A stretch of DNA of 64,000 nt from Bacillota bacterium (GTDB lineage Bacteria > Bacillota > Clostridia > Lachnospirales > Lachnospiraceae), in assembly GCA_023418475.1 (NCBI GenBank), contig JAEZZO010000076.1, forward strand, positions 1 through 64,000, in the 5' to 3' direction. Below, one piece after another: positions 42,812 to 52,900 of this stretch. Positions within the stretch are counted from its first letter, which is position 1. Each line of letters begins with the position of its first letter. The notes under the pieces are model-generated. The model saw only the letters and a program-made list of their open reading frames with translations, had not been told where the DNA came from and did not search any database. Position numbers and translations under genes: made by a program.

Positions 42812-44065
42812 ATGCTATTGGATAGTCTATTCAAAAATAATCAGACACAACAAATGAAATATGCAAGACTAATGGATGGCACGACTCCTCTATTTTCGCA
42901 AGCAGGAAGAGATATTTATACTTTTGATGTAGTGCAGATCTGTATTGACTGTATTGCATCGGAATGCTCAAAATTACAACCAAAGCATATAAGACGTGAT
43001 CCATCAGGTAAAATGATTAATCTTACTGGAGACAATATCAACCGACTGTTTAAATTTAAGCCTAATCCTATCATGACAACAAAGGACTTCATAGAAAAGA
43101 CAATATGGGCATTATATCTTGATTATAATTCTTTCATCTATCCGGCTTTTAATATAGTAAAAGATGCAAGAGGTAATCTAAGCCGAGATTATACAGCATT
43201 CTGGCCGTTATATCCAACACAGACAGAATGGCTTATGGATAATACAAATACATTATTCGTAAAATTCACTTTTTACAATGGATTTACATGTACACTTCCA
43301 TATTCGGATATTGTTCACTTGAGAAAAAAATACTCTGTCAATGATTTTATGGGTGGAGGAAAAAGTGGAAAACCCGAAAACAGTTCACTGGCAAAGACAG
43401 TTGAAATTAATGATATCTTGATGCAAGGAACCGCAAAAGCATTAACTGCAAGTCTAGGAATAAGAGGTATCTTAAAATTAAATACAACACTGGAAGATGA
43501 TAAGCAAAAAGAGCAAAGATTAAAATTAGAGCAGCAGATTGCAGAAAGTGCATCAGGCATATTAACAGGGGATTTTAAAGGAGATTATCAATCAATTAAT
43601 ATCGATCCGAAAATAATCGATAAGGACACTCTAGAATTCATTGAAAATAAAATACTTCGATGGTTTGGTGTTTCGCTGCCGATACTAAACGGAAAATATA
43701 CAGATGATGAATACCAGGCATTTTACAATAAAACATTAGAACCAATTGTAATAGAAATGGGACAGGCATATTCAAGCGTTTTATTTTCACAGCAGCAACA
43801 AAATTTTAACAATGAAATTGTATTCTATCAACAAAAACTGGAACTTATGAGCATACAGAATAAGATGGCTATTATGGACGGACTTGGAAATCGTGGAGCT
43901 TTAACAAATAATGATCTGCTTGCTTTGTTCGGAATTGAACCATATCCAGAAGGAGATGTAAGAATGGTCAGTCTAAACTATATTGACACAACATTAATCA
44001 ATGCTTATCAATTGGGAAAGGCTTTAGGAAACACAAAAACAAATCAAGAAGGAGGAACTAAATAA
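42812..44065 (+). CDS. Phage portal protein (HK97 family)
   Basis: 417 aa. 'DVVQICIDCIASECSKLQPKHI', 'NRLFKFKPNPIMTTKDFIEKTIW', 'LRKKYSVNDFMGGG' and 'WFGVSLPILNGKYTDDEYQAFYNKTLEP' are HK97 portal blocks. It forms the dodecameric ring for DNA entry. GGAGG precedes the ATG. Confidence 0.93.
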   Translation: MLLDSLFKNNQTQQMKYARLMDGTTPLFSQAGRDIYTFDVVQICIDCIASECSKLQPKHIRRDPSGKMINLTGDNINRLFKFKPNPIMTTKDFIEKTIWALYLDYNSFIYPAFNIVKDARGNLSRDYTAFWPLYPTQTEWLMDNTNTLFVKFTFYNGFTCTLPYSDIVHLRKKYSVNDFMGGGKSGKPENSSLAKTVEINDILMQGTAKALTASLGIRGILKLNTTLEDDKQKEQRLKLEQQIAESASGILTGDFKGDYQSINIDPKIIDKDTLEFIENKILRWFGVSLPILNGKYTDDEYQAFYNKTLEPIVIEMGQAYSSVLFSQQQQNFNNEIVFYQQKLELMSIQNKMAIMDGLGNRGALTNNDLLALFGIEPYPEGDVRMVSLNYIDTTLINAYQLGKALGNTKTNQEGGTK

Positions 44066-44066
44066 A

Positions 44067-44711
44067 ATGAATAAGAAACCGCAAAATGGCTCGCAGGAAC
44101 TGCGGGCTTTTTCCATGCCTGATTTACAGGCCAATGAAACCGGAAACACAGTAGAAGGACATGCAGCTGTATTCGGTCAAATCTATGATATGTGGTGGTA
44201 TACAGAAACAATTGCAAGAGGAGCATTTGATAAAACGGATTTTACAGATGTACTTTTCAGTATTAACCATGATCTTAAAAAGCTTCCACTTGCAAGGAGT
44301 CGTAACAATAATTCAAATTCTACTCTGCAGCTTCAGGTAGATGATCAGGGTCTAAACACTAGAGCAATACTGGACATTGAAAACAATAGCGATGCAAAAG
44401 CTCTATACGGATCTATTCAGCGCGGGGATATGAACGGAATGTCATATATATTTTCAGTACGCAAGGATGAATGGACAGGACTTGATACAGACAAACCACA
44501 AAGGACAATCACAGATATTGCAAAAGTATACGAAGTAAGTGCGGTATCCATGCCGGCTAATCCCGGCACTGATATAAATGCTCGTAGTCAATCAGAACTG
44601 GATAGTTGTAAGAACGTACTGGATAGTGCGCGGGCTAAAGCTGGAGAGCTTACAGAGCAGAGAAAAATGGAAGTATTGAAACTAAAAACTGAGATTTTAA
44701 TGAAAGGATAA
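44067..44711 (+). CDS. HK97-type prohead maturation protease
   Basis: 214 aa. 'VEGHAAVFGQIYD' opens the fold, 'FSINHDLKKLPLARS' carries the catalytic His, and 'GDMNGMSYIFSV' the catalytic Ser. It trims the scaffold part of the capsid protein. GGAGG precedes the ATG. Confidence 0.92.
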   Translation: MNKKPQNGSQELRAFSMPDLQANETGNTVEGHAAVFGQIYDMWWYTETIARGAFDKTDFTDVLFSINHDLKKLPLARSRNNNSNSTLQLQVDDQGLNTRAILDIENNSDAKALYGSIQRGDMNGMSYIFSVRKDEWTGLDTDKPQRTITDIAKVYEVSAVSMPANPGTDINARSQSELDSCKNVLDSARAKAGELTEQRKMEVLKLKTEILMKG

Positions 44712-44718
44712 TTTGACC

Positions 44719-46017
44719 ATGAAAAGCAAATTTTTAGCAATGCTGGCAAAAATGGAAGCCAGAAAGAAAGAACTTGGAGATAAAGCAAAAGCATCAGAAG
44801 ATGTAACAGAGCTTAGAGGAATTACAGAAGATCTTGATAAATTAAATATTGAAATCGCAGAAATGAGAGCTGCAATTGCAGAGTTACCGGAAGATACACC
44901 GGAAGGGCAACTGGGAGAAATACCAGGAGCAACACCGGAAGGAAGAGGAGCTGCACAGGTACCACAGGGATCATTAAATATGATTGCTGCATTTGGAGGA
45001 CAATCGACCGGAACAAACAACGGAGATGAGCAAAGAGCTGCAAGAACAGCGGAGCTTGAAAAAAGAGGTAAAGATCTTAAGGAAGGTAAAGCAGTTGTAT
45101 TTTCGATGGGAGAATTACCTGTAGCAAGATCTATTACAATCGACACACCTGGACTTGTAATACCAAATCAGTATAGCGATACTTTGAATCCAACATTCAA
45201 CGAAGTTTCTTCAATCGTCGATCTGGTTTATGCACCTCCAATGATGAATGGAGAAACATATACAAAAGGATTTGAAAAGCCACTTACAGAAGAAGGTGCA
45301 TACACTACTGATGGACAGAGCTATCATGACACAGATCCGGTATATGACTATGTAACGATTGCTAAAACAGCAATCACAGCCTATACGGAAATATCAAAAC
45401 AAACGGCAAAGCTTCCAAACGTAAATTATCAATCAATGTGTTCTCTGACCGTAAGAAAAGCACTTAGAAAAAAACTGTCCAGAGAAATTATGGTTGGAGA
45501 TGGAGAAGCAGGACATTTTACCGGAATTTTCAAGGCACCGGAAAAAGTAATACCGGCAGATAGCGATATTGAGGTTGAAGAAATTGATGCTGATACACTG
45601 GATTCTATTGTATTCGGTTATGGTGGAGATGAAGATGTTGAAGCTGCAGCTTATCTTATCTTAAGTAAAAATGATCTATCGGCATTTGCAGCAATCAGAG
45701 GTAGCGATGGTAAGAAACTGTACAAGATTGTAACCAAAGGAAATACAGGAACAATCTCAAGTGATGAAAGCTTCTCAGTAAACTATATAATTAATAGTGC
45801 TTGCCCGGCTCTGTCAAAAGAAAGTACAGCTTCAGGTACCTATTGTATGGCATACGGAGTACTTCAGTATTATGAAATGCCTATATTCTCTGACATTTCG
45901 GTTGAAATGTCTAAAGATTATAAATTTAAGCAGGGAATGACATGCTATGCCGGAGAAACATATGCCGGTGGAAATGTTGCAGCATACAAAGGATTTGTAA
46001 GAGTTAAAAAAGCTTAA
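44719..46017 (+). CDS. Major capsid protein (HK97 fold)
   Basis: 432 aa. Residues ~1-125 are a charged helical delta/scaffold domain ending near 'VFSMGELPVARSITIDTPG', the likely protease site. The rest is the HK97 core ('ALRKKLSREIMVGDGEAGHFTGIF', 'YLILSKNDLSAFAAIRGSDGK'). The start is ATG 44719 with AAGGATA upstream. Confidence 0.93.
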   Translation: MKSKFLAMLAKMEARKKELGDKAKASEDVTELRGITEDLDKLNIEIAEMRAAIAELPEDTPEGQLGEIPGATPEGRGAAQVPQGSLNMIAAFGGQSTGTNNGDEQRAARTAELEKRGKDLKEGKAVVFSMGELPVARSITIDTPGLVIPNQYSDTLNPTFNEVSSIVDLVYAPPMMNGETYTKGFEKPLTEEGAYTTDGQSYHDTDPVYDYVTIAKTAITAYTEISKQTAKLPNVNYQSMCSLTVRKALRKKLSREIMVGDGEAGHFTGIFKAPEKVIPADSDIEVEEIDADTLDSIVFGYGGDEDVEAAAYLILSKNDLSAFAAIRGSDGKKLYKIVTKGNTGTISSDESFSVNYIINSACPALSKESTASGTYCMAYGVLQYYEMPIFSDISVEMSKDYKFKQGMTCYAGETYAGGNVAAYKGFVRVKKA

Positions 46018-46041
46018 GTAAGAGTTGAAAAGCTTAATGTC

Positions 46042-46072
46042 ATTACCAGCGGGATTAAGTTCCGCTGGTAAT
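46042..46072 (+). terminator. Hairpin after the capsid gene
   Basis: ATTACCAGCGG pairs with CCGCTGGTAAT. No T run follows, so it more likely shapes relative expression of capsid and downstream genes than fully stops transcription. Confidence 0.5.
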
Positions 46073-46089
46073 ATGAAAAGGAGGGCAAT

Positions 46090-47061
46090 ATGAAGTTATA
46101 TCCATATGACACAAAAAATCAAAGATTAATGACAGATGTCAAAGGAATTCCGGTAGATCGAGCATTTTTAGCTCATATCCAAATCAAAGCCGAAGATGCC
46201 GTTGGCGCAGACACAGACGGTATACATGCAGCACGAACCTGTCCGGCCGTAAACGTGGCAGCAGCATGCACCGTAAAAGCAGGATCTGCGTCGACAGATA
46301 CACTCACCGTCACAGCGACCGCCGCCTTAGGAGAAGATCCCAATATATTAAAAATATTACTGACCACAGCTGCAAACGATACTCTTGCCGTATCAAAAAA
46401 CGATACCACAGGAGTAATCACAATCGCACTGGCAAACGCTACAGCATCAAAAAACACCGCCACATTAATTCAGACAGCAATAAGGACGCTGACAGCAGTA
46501 TCCGAAATTTCGGTAACTGCATTTACCTGTACTGCAGGAGGCAATTGGAATAGCGCAGCAATAGCCACAGGAGAAACAGGAGCAGTTAACTTTACAGGTG
46601 GAGTTACAGCAGCATCCGATATCTTAACAACCGGGATTACAAATCCATCTGTACCAAGAAATATTACAGCAACCGCGGGGGGCACCACCGGAGATATTAA
46701 AGCGGTACAGGTAATTGTCGAAGGTACAAATTACAACGGTGATGTAATCACGGAAACACTTCCAGCATTTACAGCCGATACCGCAGGGACCGTAACCGGA
46801 AACAAAGCATTTAAGACAGTCACAAAGATAACCATTCCGCCGCACGACGGTACCGGAGCAACAACCGCAATAGGCTTCGGATCAAAATTAGGGCTGCCAT
46901 ATAAGCTTGCACATAACACCTGCTTAGAAGCATTTATTGATAACGAAAAGGAAGGGACAGCACCAACCGTTGCAACAAGCGAAACAGCCATTGAAAGCAA
47001 TACAATCACACTTAACACATCTCTTTCCGGAAAAGTAGTAGACGCTTACTTTATTGTTTAG
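46090..47061 (+). CDS. Putative head decoration/structural protein
   Basis: 323 aa, AAGGAGGG before the ATG. Unusually rich in Thr and Ala, with repeated 'TLTVTATAALG'-type beta strands; few basic or aromatic residues and higher GC than its neighbours. Position after the capsid suggests a decoration or fibre-like head protein. No specific family identified. Confidence 0.6.
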   Translation: MKLYPYDTKNQRLMTDVKGIPVDRAFLAHIQIKAEDAVGADTDGIHAARTCPAVNVAAACTVKAGSASTDTLTVTATAALGEDPNILKILLTTAANDTLAVSKNDTTGVITIALANATASKNTATLIQTAIRTLTAVSEISVTAFTCTAGGNWNSAAIATGETGAVNFTGGVTAASDILTTGITNPSVPRNITATAGGTTGDIKAVQVIVEGTNYNGDVITETLPAFTADTAGTVTGNKAFKTVTKITIPPHDGTGATTAIGFGSKLGLPYKLAHNTCLEAFIDNEKEGTAPTVATSETAIESNTITLNTSLSGKVVDAYFIV

Positions 47062-47070
47062 GTGCTGCCT

Positions 47071-47340
47071 ATGACGCTGATAGAAACAATCAGAGGCAAC
47101 CTGAGGATAACCAGCACAACATATGATACAGCTGAAATAAATCCGCTAATTGAAGCCTGTAAACTTGATTTAAAACTCGCAGGAGTAAGCACAACCAAAT
47201 TAACGGATACACCGGATGCTTTAGTAACCAGGGCAATTATATTATACTGCAAAGCAAACTTTGGATACGAAGAAAATGCAGAGCGGTTTCAAAAGGCTTA
47301 TGATGCATTAAAAATATCTTTGGCATTGGCAGGTGAATAG
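47071..47340 (+). CDS. Head-tail connector protein (gp6-like)
   Basis: 89 aa. 'LIEACKLDLKLAGV' and 'VTRAIILYCKANFGYEENAERFQKAYDALKISL' fit the helical gp6/gp15-type connector that binds below the portal. ATG 47071 lies 7 bp after AGGTG. Confidence 0.8.
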   Translation: MTLIETIRGNLRITSTTYDTAEINPLIEACKLDLKLAGVSTTKLTDTPDALVTRAIILYCKANFGYEENAERFQKAYDALKISLALAGE

Positions 47341-47341
47341 A

Positions 47342-47662
47342 GTGAATGATGTAATTGCAAATCTAATCTACATCACAAAACAAGATGATGGAGAAGGAAA
47401 CGACATAGATACACCGGTTAAAACGGAAGTATTCGGAAATATGCAATCTGTAAAATACACTCAGAAATACCTTGCCATGCAATCCGGTGTACATCCTTTA
47501 TCAATACTCAAAATCAGAAAAGAAGATTGGGAACTGACAAAACACATCGTAAATCACATGCCGGAATACGCAACAAAAGTATCAATCGATGATGCAGTAT
47601 ACAACATCACAGACAGCTATTCGCCGGACGGATCAAAAATGCTCTTAACGTTGGGAAGGTGA
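47342..47662 (+). CDS. Head-tail adaptor (head closure) protein
   Basis: 106 aa, GTG start 6 bp after AGGTG; GTG 47333 is an alternative. Beta barrel sequence 'VKTEVFGNMQSVKYTQKYLAMQSGVHPLSILKI' (in pieces) of the SPP1 gp16/HK97 gp7 type by position and size. Confidence 0.75.
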   Translation: MNDVIANLIYITKQDDGEGNDIDTPVKTEVFGNMQSVKYTQKYLAMQSGVHPLSILKIRKEDWELTKHIVNHMPEYATKVSIDDAVYNITDSYSPDGSKMLLTLGR

Positions 47663-47666
47663 TAAT

Positions 47667-48101
47667 ATCGGTAAATTTGATTATCAATTCGACCAGGATC
47701 TTACCAGACAGCTTGAAAGATTAGCAAATTACGATGCAATAGCACCTAAAATACTTATCGAAGCATCACCAATTCTAGAAAAACACGTAAAACAGGAAGT
47801 TGCAAAGCATAAGCAAACAGGTGATCTATATAAATCAATCAAAGCCGGTAAACCATCAAAAAATAAATACGGCTGGTATACCTCAGTATTTCCAACAGGA
47901 GAGTCAGACATATACATAACAAAAGAAGGAACAAAAACCAGAAAAGAGCCAATGCGTAACGCTGAAAAACTCGTCTATATGGAATATGGTACAAGCACTG
48001 AGCCACCCACTCCGGTATTGACCAAAGCGCTAAAAGATGCGGAACCTGCAGTAACAGCAAAAATGCAGGATATATATAATCAGGAGGTAAGTAAAGATTG
48101 A
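47667..48101 (+). CDS. Tail completion protein (HK97 gp10-like), ATC start
   Basis: 144 aa. 'RQLERLANYDAIAPKILIEASPILEKHVKQEVAKH', 'TGDLYKSIK' and 'YMEYGTSTEPPTPVLTKAL' (in pieces) are HK97 gp10 features. In this frame there is no ATG, GTG or TTG between the upstream stop and the conserved N-terminus. ATC at 47667 lies 3 bp after AAGGTGAT, so it is the only plausible start. The next gene overlaps by 4 bp. The gene is easily missed by callers that require ATG/GTG/TTG. Confidence 0.75.
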   Translation: MGKFDYQFDQDLTRQLERLANYDAIAPKILIEASPILEKHVKQEVAKHKQTGDLYKSIKAGKPSKNKYGWYTSVFPTGESDIYITKEGTKTRKEPMRNAEKLVYMEYGTSTEPPTPVLTKALKDAEPAVTAKMQDIYNQEVSKD

Positions 48102-48469
48102 ACGTCAATAAATTAATAGTCGATACTCTAACTCCAATCATACCAAATGATACACCAGATACACCCAACATAAAACATTTAAAATACAGCGGATTATCAA
48201 ATACATACATAGTATTTAATTACACAGATGATCGGGGAGAACTATTTGCAGACGATACACCGCAGGAAGATATTGCATCATTACAAATACATCTATTCTG
48301 CCCGGGAGATTATAATTATTTAAATCTAAAAAAACAAATCCGATCGAAGCTCTTCGCAGCGGGTTTTACTTATCCGGAGATACCATTCGATACATATGAA
48401 AAAGATACTGATAAAAAGCATATTGTATTTGAATGCGAAATCGACGGCAATTCTGAAGTGGAGGAATAA
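48098..48469 (+). CDS. Tail terminator protein
   Basis: 123 aa, TTG start after CAGGAGG. Size, order and 'DDTPQEDIASLQIHLFCPGDYNYLNLKKQIRSKL' fit the lambda gpU/SPP1 gp17-like tail terminator that caps the tail tube. Confidence 0.7.
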   Translation: MNVNKLIVDTLTPIIPNDTPDTPNIKHLKYSGLSNTYIVFNYTDDRGELFADDTPQEDIASLQIHLFCPGDYNYLNLKKQIRSKLFAAGFTYPEIPFDTYEKDTDKKHIVFECEIDGNSEVEE

Positions 48470-48471
48470 AA

Positions 48472-49332
48472 ATGAAAAAAGTAGGATTAGCATATCCGAT
48501 ATTCGCTATATATGATGATTTAACTGGATCACCTACCTATAGCAATGGCACAGTAATGAGCAAAGCTATCAAGTATTCACTGAAATATGACAAAAACGAT
48601 GCAAGGGTAGATGCAGATGATGTGGCAGATGAATATGATCTTTCCGTTACAGGTGTTACAGAAACATTGGGGTTAAACGAATTAAGCCTTGAAGTACAAG
48701 CGTTGCTACTTGGAAGGCAATATAACGACGGAACTTTAAGTCTTGGAAAAAATGATATTGCTCCGTACGTGGGACATGGATTATATACAAAAGTAAAAAT
48801 AAACGGAGTATATAAATATGCTGCCGTTTGGTTTTACAAAATGATTTATTCTGAACCGGACGATGAGGCAGAAGCACAGGGAGAAAAAATAAAATTCCTG
48901 ATGCCAACTATCGAAGGAAAAGGTATGTTTGCCGTAAATGAAAAGCTAAGAGATATAAAAGTATTTGATTCAGCAGCTGATGCAAAAGCATGGCTTAATA
49001 CGCTGGCAGGTATCCCGGTTTCTGCATCCGGAGGATTAACAGCATTATCAATGACAGGTACCGGTGGAACATTGTCACCGTCATTTAGTGCATCAAATAG
49101 ATATTATACCTTTAGCGGATTAACCGGAACATCATTCACAGTATCGGCAACGGCTGCAAATCATACCATTTTACTCTACATAGATGATGTGCTTACACAG
49201 ACGTTAACGAGTGGATCAGCTTCTAGCTCGATACCAATGACATCAGCAGGAACCAAGAAAATTAAGATTGTAGCTTTTGAGGTTGGTAAACAGTCGCAAA
49301 CAACAGAAATAATTGTAGTAAAAACAACATAA
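48472..49332 (+). CDS. Major tail protein with C-terminal beta-sandwich
   Basis: 286 aa. Residues ~1-175 are a phi13-type major tail protein ('GLAYPIFAIYDDLTGSPTYSNGTVMSKAI', 'DKNDARVDADDVADEYDLSVTG' in pieces). Residues ~195-286 are a Ser/Thr-rich beta-sandwich ('LSPSFSASNRYYTFSGL'), probably surface-exposed and carbohydrate- or cell-binding. Confidence 0.88.
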   Translation: MKKVGLAYPIFAIYDDLTGSPTYSNGTVMSKAIKYSLKYDKNDARVDADDVADEYDLSVTGVTETLGLNELSLEVQALLLGRQYNDGTLSLGKNDIAPYVGHGLYTKVKINGVYKYAAVWFYKMIYSEPDDEAEAQGEKIKFLMPTIEGKGMFAVNEKLRDIKVFDSAADAKAWLNTLAGIPVSASGGLTALSMTGTGGTLSPSFSASNRYYTFSGLTGTSFTVSATAANHTILLYIDDVLTQTLTSGSASSSIPMTSAGTKKIKIVAFEVGKQSQTTEIIVVKTT

Positions 49333-49347
49333 AAATGTCAGCAAATT

Positions 49348-49378
49348 ATAGGCTGCCATATAAGTGGCAGCCTATTTT
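49348..49378 (+). terminator. Terminator after major tail gene
   Basis: ATAGGCTGCCA-TATAAG-TGGCAGCCTAT followed by TTT. It likely lowers expression of the downstream chaperone and tape measure relative to the tail protein. Confidence 0.7.
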
Positions 49379-49389
49379 AGGAGGTATAT

Positions 49390-49800
49390 ATGAGTGCATT
49401 AAGACCGGTGGGAGAAGTGATTAATATTGATGGTACCGAAAGGCATCTTCTATTTACACTAAATGCAGTAGAGCAAATTCAGGATAAATACGATTTATCA
49501 ATTAACGAAATCATAAATACAGTATTCGGATTAGATCCAGAGTCAAGAAGGAAATCATTTTCAATATTAAAATATATAGTAACTGCATTAATTAATGAAG
49601 ATGTAGAAATACATAATGATCATAATGAAGATAAATGGAAGCCGGTTACTGAAAAATATATAGGAAGAAATATATCATTACAAAATATAGGAATTATTTC
49701 AATGGCAGTATTAAAAGCTTATACAAATTCACTACCAGAACCAGATGAAAATGAAATAGAGGAAGAAATCCCAAACCAGAAGAGCGAGCAACAAAAATAA
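49390..49800 (+). CDS. Tail assembly chaperone (gpG-like)
   Basis: 136 aa. Position between the tail tube and tape measure, an acidic C-terminus and the short -1 frame that follows identify it. It ends at Q-Q-K-stop within an A5 run that lies in the loop of a perfect hairpin. Confidence 0.75.
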   Translation: MSALRPVGEVINIDGTERHLLFTLNAVEQIQDKYDLSINEIINTVFGLDPESRRKSFSILKYIVTALINEDVEIHNDHNEDKWKPVTEKYIGRNISLQNIGIISMAVLKAYTNSLPEPDENEIEEEIPNQKSEQQK

Positions 49801-49814
49801 ATGTTGCTCGCTTA
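49779..49814 (+). promoter_or_regulatory. Hairpin over the chaperone stop codon
   Basis: AGCGAGCAAC and GTTGCTCGCT form a perfect 10-bp stem (plus a G-U pair) around AAAAATAAAT, followed by TATTTTAT. The stop codon and the A5 slip candidate lie in the loop. It could be a frameshift element or a partial terminator. Confidence 0.5.
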
Positions 49815-49958
49815 TTTTATATAGCAAAAGTATTGTTGAATTCTAGTGAAAAAGAAGCATGGAGAATGACAATAAGAAAAATAATTATTTTATATAAAGA
49901 ATATAAGGAAGATCATGGAATAGTAGAAAAAAAAGAAGATGATGTAATACCATTTTAG
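49801..49958 (+). CDS. Tail assembly chaperone extension (gpT-like)
   Basis: In the -1 frame the sequence reads 'AKVLLNSSEKEAWRMTIRKI...' to 'DDVIPF', typical of the second half of clostridial tail chaperones. It can be reached by a -1 shift at the A run before the first stop (giving ...Q-Q-K-I-N-V-A-R-L...), or by a TTG start at 49833. No strong ribosome site supports the second option. Confidence 0.55.
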
Positions 49959-49970
49959 GCGGTGAATTAT

Positions 49971-52900
49971 ATGGCAAGTAAAGCAAATATAGGAGCAAAG
50001 ATAACACTAGAGGGAGAAAAAGAATACAGACAAGCAATATCAGAAATAAACAAATCACAAAATGTATTAAAAAGCGAACTCAAAGCAGTATCAGCTGAAT
50101 TTGATGGTAATGCCAACTCGATAGAAGCTTTGAGAGCAAAAAACACCGTGTTACTTAAACTGCACGAAGAGCAGGAAAAAAGACTTCAGACTCTTCGAGG
50201 GGCATTGGAAGATGCCAATAAACAATATGGAGAAGGCTCAAAACAGTCTCAAGATTGGCAGATCAAGTTAAATAATGCCTATGTTAATCTCAATAATCTG
50301 GATAAAGAATTAGACAGTAATAAAAAATATCTGGATGAAGCAAAAACATCCACAAATAGTACAGCAAAATCAATTGATAACTTCGGAAAAGAAATAAAAT
50401 CGGTCAAAGAAGATACTCTGGATTTAGGTGATGTACTTAAAGCAAACCTCGCAAGCCAGGCAATTATAGAAGGTGTAAAATCACTTGGAAATGCTGCCAA
50501 AAATGCAGCACAAGGAGTTGTAGATCTTGCCACCAACGCGGCCGCATATGCGGATGATATGATGACTATATCAACGCAAACAGGTATAAGCACAGATAAA
50601 TTACAAGCATATAATTATATGGCTGAGTTAACAGACGTGTCACTTGAGGATATGACTAAGAGCATGGCCAAAAACATCAAATCAATGTCAAATGCTCAAA
50701 GTGGATCTGCAAAATATGCAGATGCCTATAAACGGTTAAAAGTCGAAGTGACAGAAAGTAACGGTAAGCTACGGGATTCCGAAGATGTTTACTGGGATGT
50801 TATAGACGCACTGAAAAACGTAAAAGATCAAACAGAGCGAGACTCAATATCAATGCAGCTATTTGGTAAATCAGCGCAGGAGCTAAACCCATTAATCTCA
50901 ATTGGTAGTGAAGGTGTAGCCAACTTTACCAAGGAAGCTGAAAGAATGGGAGCTATCCTGGATGATAAGACATTAAACTCATTAGGAGCTGCAGATGATG
51001 CTTTGCAAAGATTTACTCAGGCCAGCGATATTGCAAAGCGAAAAATAGGTGCAGAAATGGCACCTGCATTTACCGAAGCAGCAGATAAAATTACAGATAA
51101 AATTACAGAAATGGATGGAAGCTTCGGAAATTTTGCAGGAGGCGCTTTAAATGTTGCAGTTGATGGACTTGGATGGATAATAGATAATGCAAATTATATA
51201 ACAGGAGGTATTGGAGGCATTGCCGCAGCAATGGCAACATTTAAAGCTGGATCGGCTATACAGACGGGTATGGATTTAGCTATTAAAGGATGGCAGACAT
51301 ATAAAAACGTCACAGAAGCAGCAACAATAGCACAATATGCCTTAAATGTTGCTCAAAATTTAAGTCCGGTAGGAATACTGGCTACCGCAGTAGGAGCTTT
51401 AACAGCAGGGATGTTAATATATAAAACATCAACAGGAGCTGCCAGTGAAGCAACAAATGAATTTAAAAAGGAAATTGAAGATGCCGAAGAAGCCAACAAT
51501 AATTATCATGAAAGCATCAAAAGCAGTATTCAGTCGAGAAACGATAATAATAAATCCATAGATTCAGAATATGGAGCAATAAAAAAATTAAGCGATAGCT
51601 TATATGATTTATCAGACAAAGAGATCAAATCAAACGCTGAAAAAGCTCAGATGTCATCTATTGTAGACCAATTAAATCAGACAATGCCAGAGCTTAATTT
51701 GTCAATTAACGAACAGACGGGTCTTCTTAATAAGCAAAAGTCAGAAGTTGACAAACTCATTAACTCAAATCTTGAATATGCAAAAGTAAAAGCAGCTCAG
51801 GCAGATCTACAAAACATTGCAAAGGAACAATACGAAGCTGAAAATAGGCTGGCAGAGGCAAAAGAAAAGATCAACACATTAACAGATGAGTTTAATTCTA
51901 AGGTTGCCATAAATAATCAAGTAATGGAATTAGAAGCAAAAGGATGGGTATGGCTATCTGACTCTCAAAAAGAATACATTAAAACAAATAAAAATGTACT
52001 GGATGATATGTCTAACCTATCCAATCAAATGCGAATTACCAATGATGATATATCAAATACACAAAATGATATAGCTGACTTGGGAAAACAATGGGATAGT
52101 ACAAATAAATATATCGGAAATCACTCAGATATAGATGCATCCACAAAATCCATCGATGAATTCGGAAACACCATTGAAGAAACCTCAGATAAAACAGTTA
52201 AGGCAAATGAAAAATCTAAAAAAGCAATAAAAGAATTAACCGATACCTATAAAAACGCTGTAAAAGACCGTACCAAAGATATAAAAACGGCTATGGGACT
52301 ATTCGATGAATTTGCACTAGATACTTCCGTAAGCGGTAAAAAACTTATGAAAAACCTGCAGGATCAGGTTCAGGGCATGAGAGACTGGGCCAAGAATTTG
52401 CAATCACTTGCCAAAAAAGGTATAAGCGAAGGATTGCTGAAAGAACTTCAGGAGATGGGACCAAGCGCAGCCTCACAAATAAATGCGCTTAATAAGCTAT
52501 CTGATGCCGAATTAAAGAAATACAACGACACATGGAAAGAGAAGTCAAAATTAGCAAGAAAATTAGCTATCGACGAACTATCCGGATTGAAAGATGACAC
52601 TGAGAAAAAAATCAAAGAGCTTACAAAAACAACCGAAACCGAGTTATATAATTCCGGTAAAAATTCAGCTAATGGATTTTCAAAAGGCTTTAATGATAAT
52701 TCTTCCCATATGCTTGCCACAGTGAGCGGATCAATGGAAGAAGTAATAAAAGATGCAAATAAAACACTCGGAATACATTCCCCGTCAAAAGTCTTTGAAA
52801 TGATCGCACAACATACCATTGAGGGCTTTGTATTAGGAGTAAAAAACAACAAAGAAATGGCCAAGAAATCAATGGATGAGATCTATGATGCCATATTATC

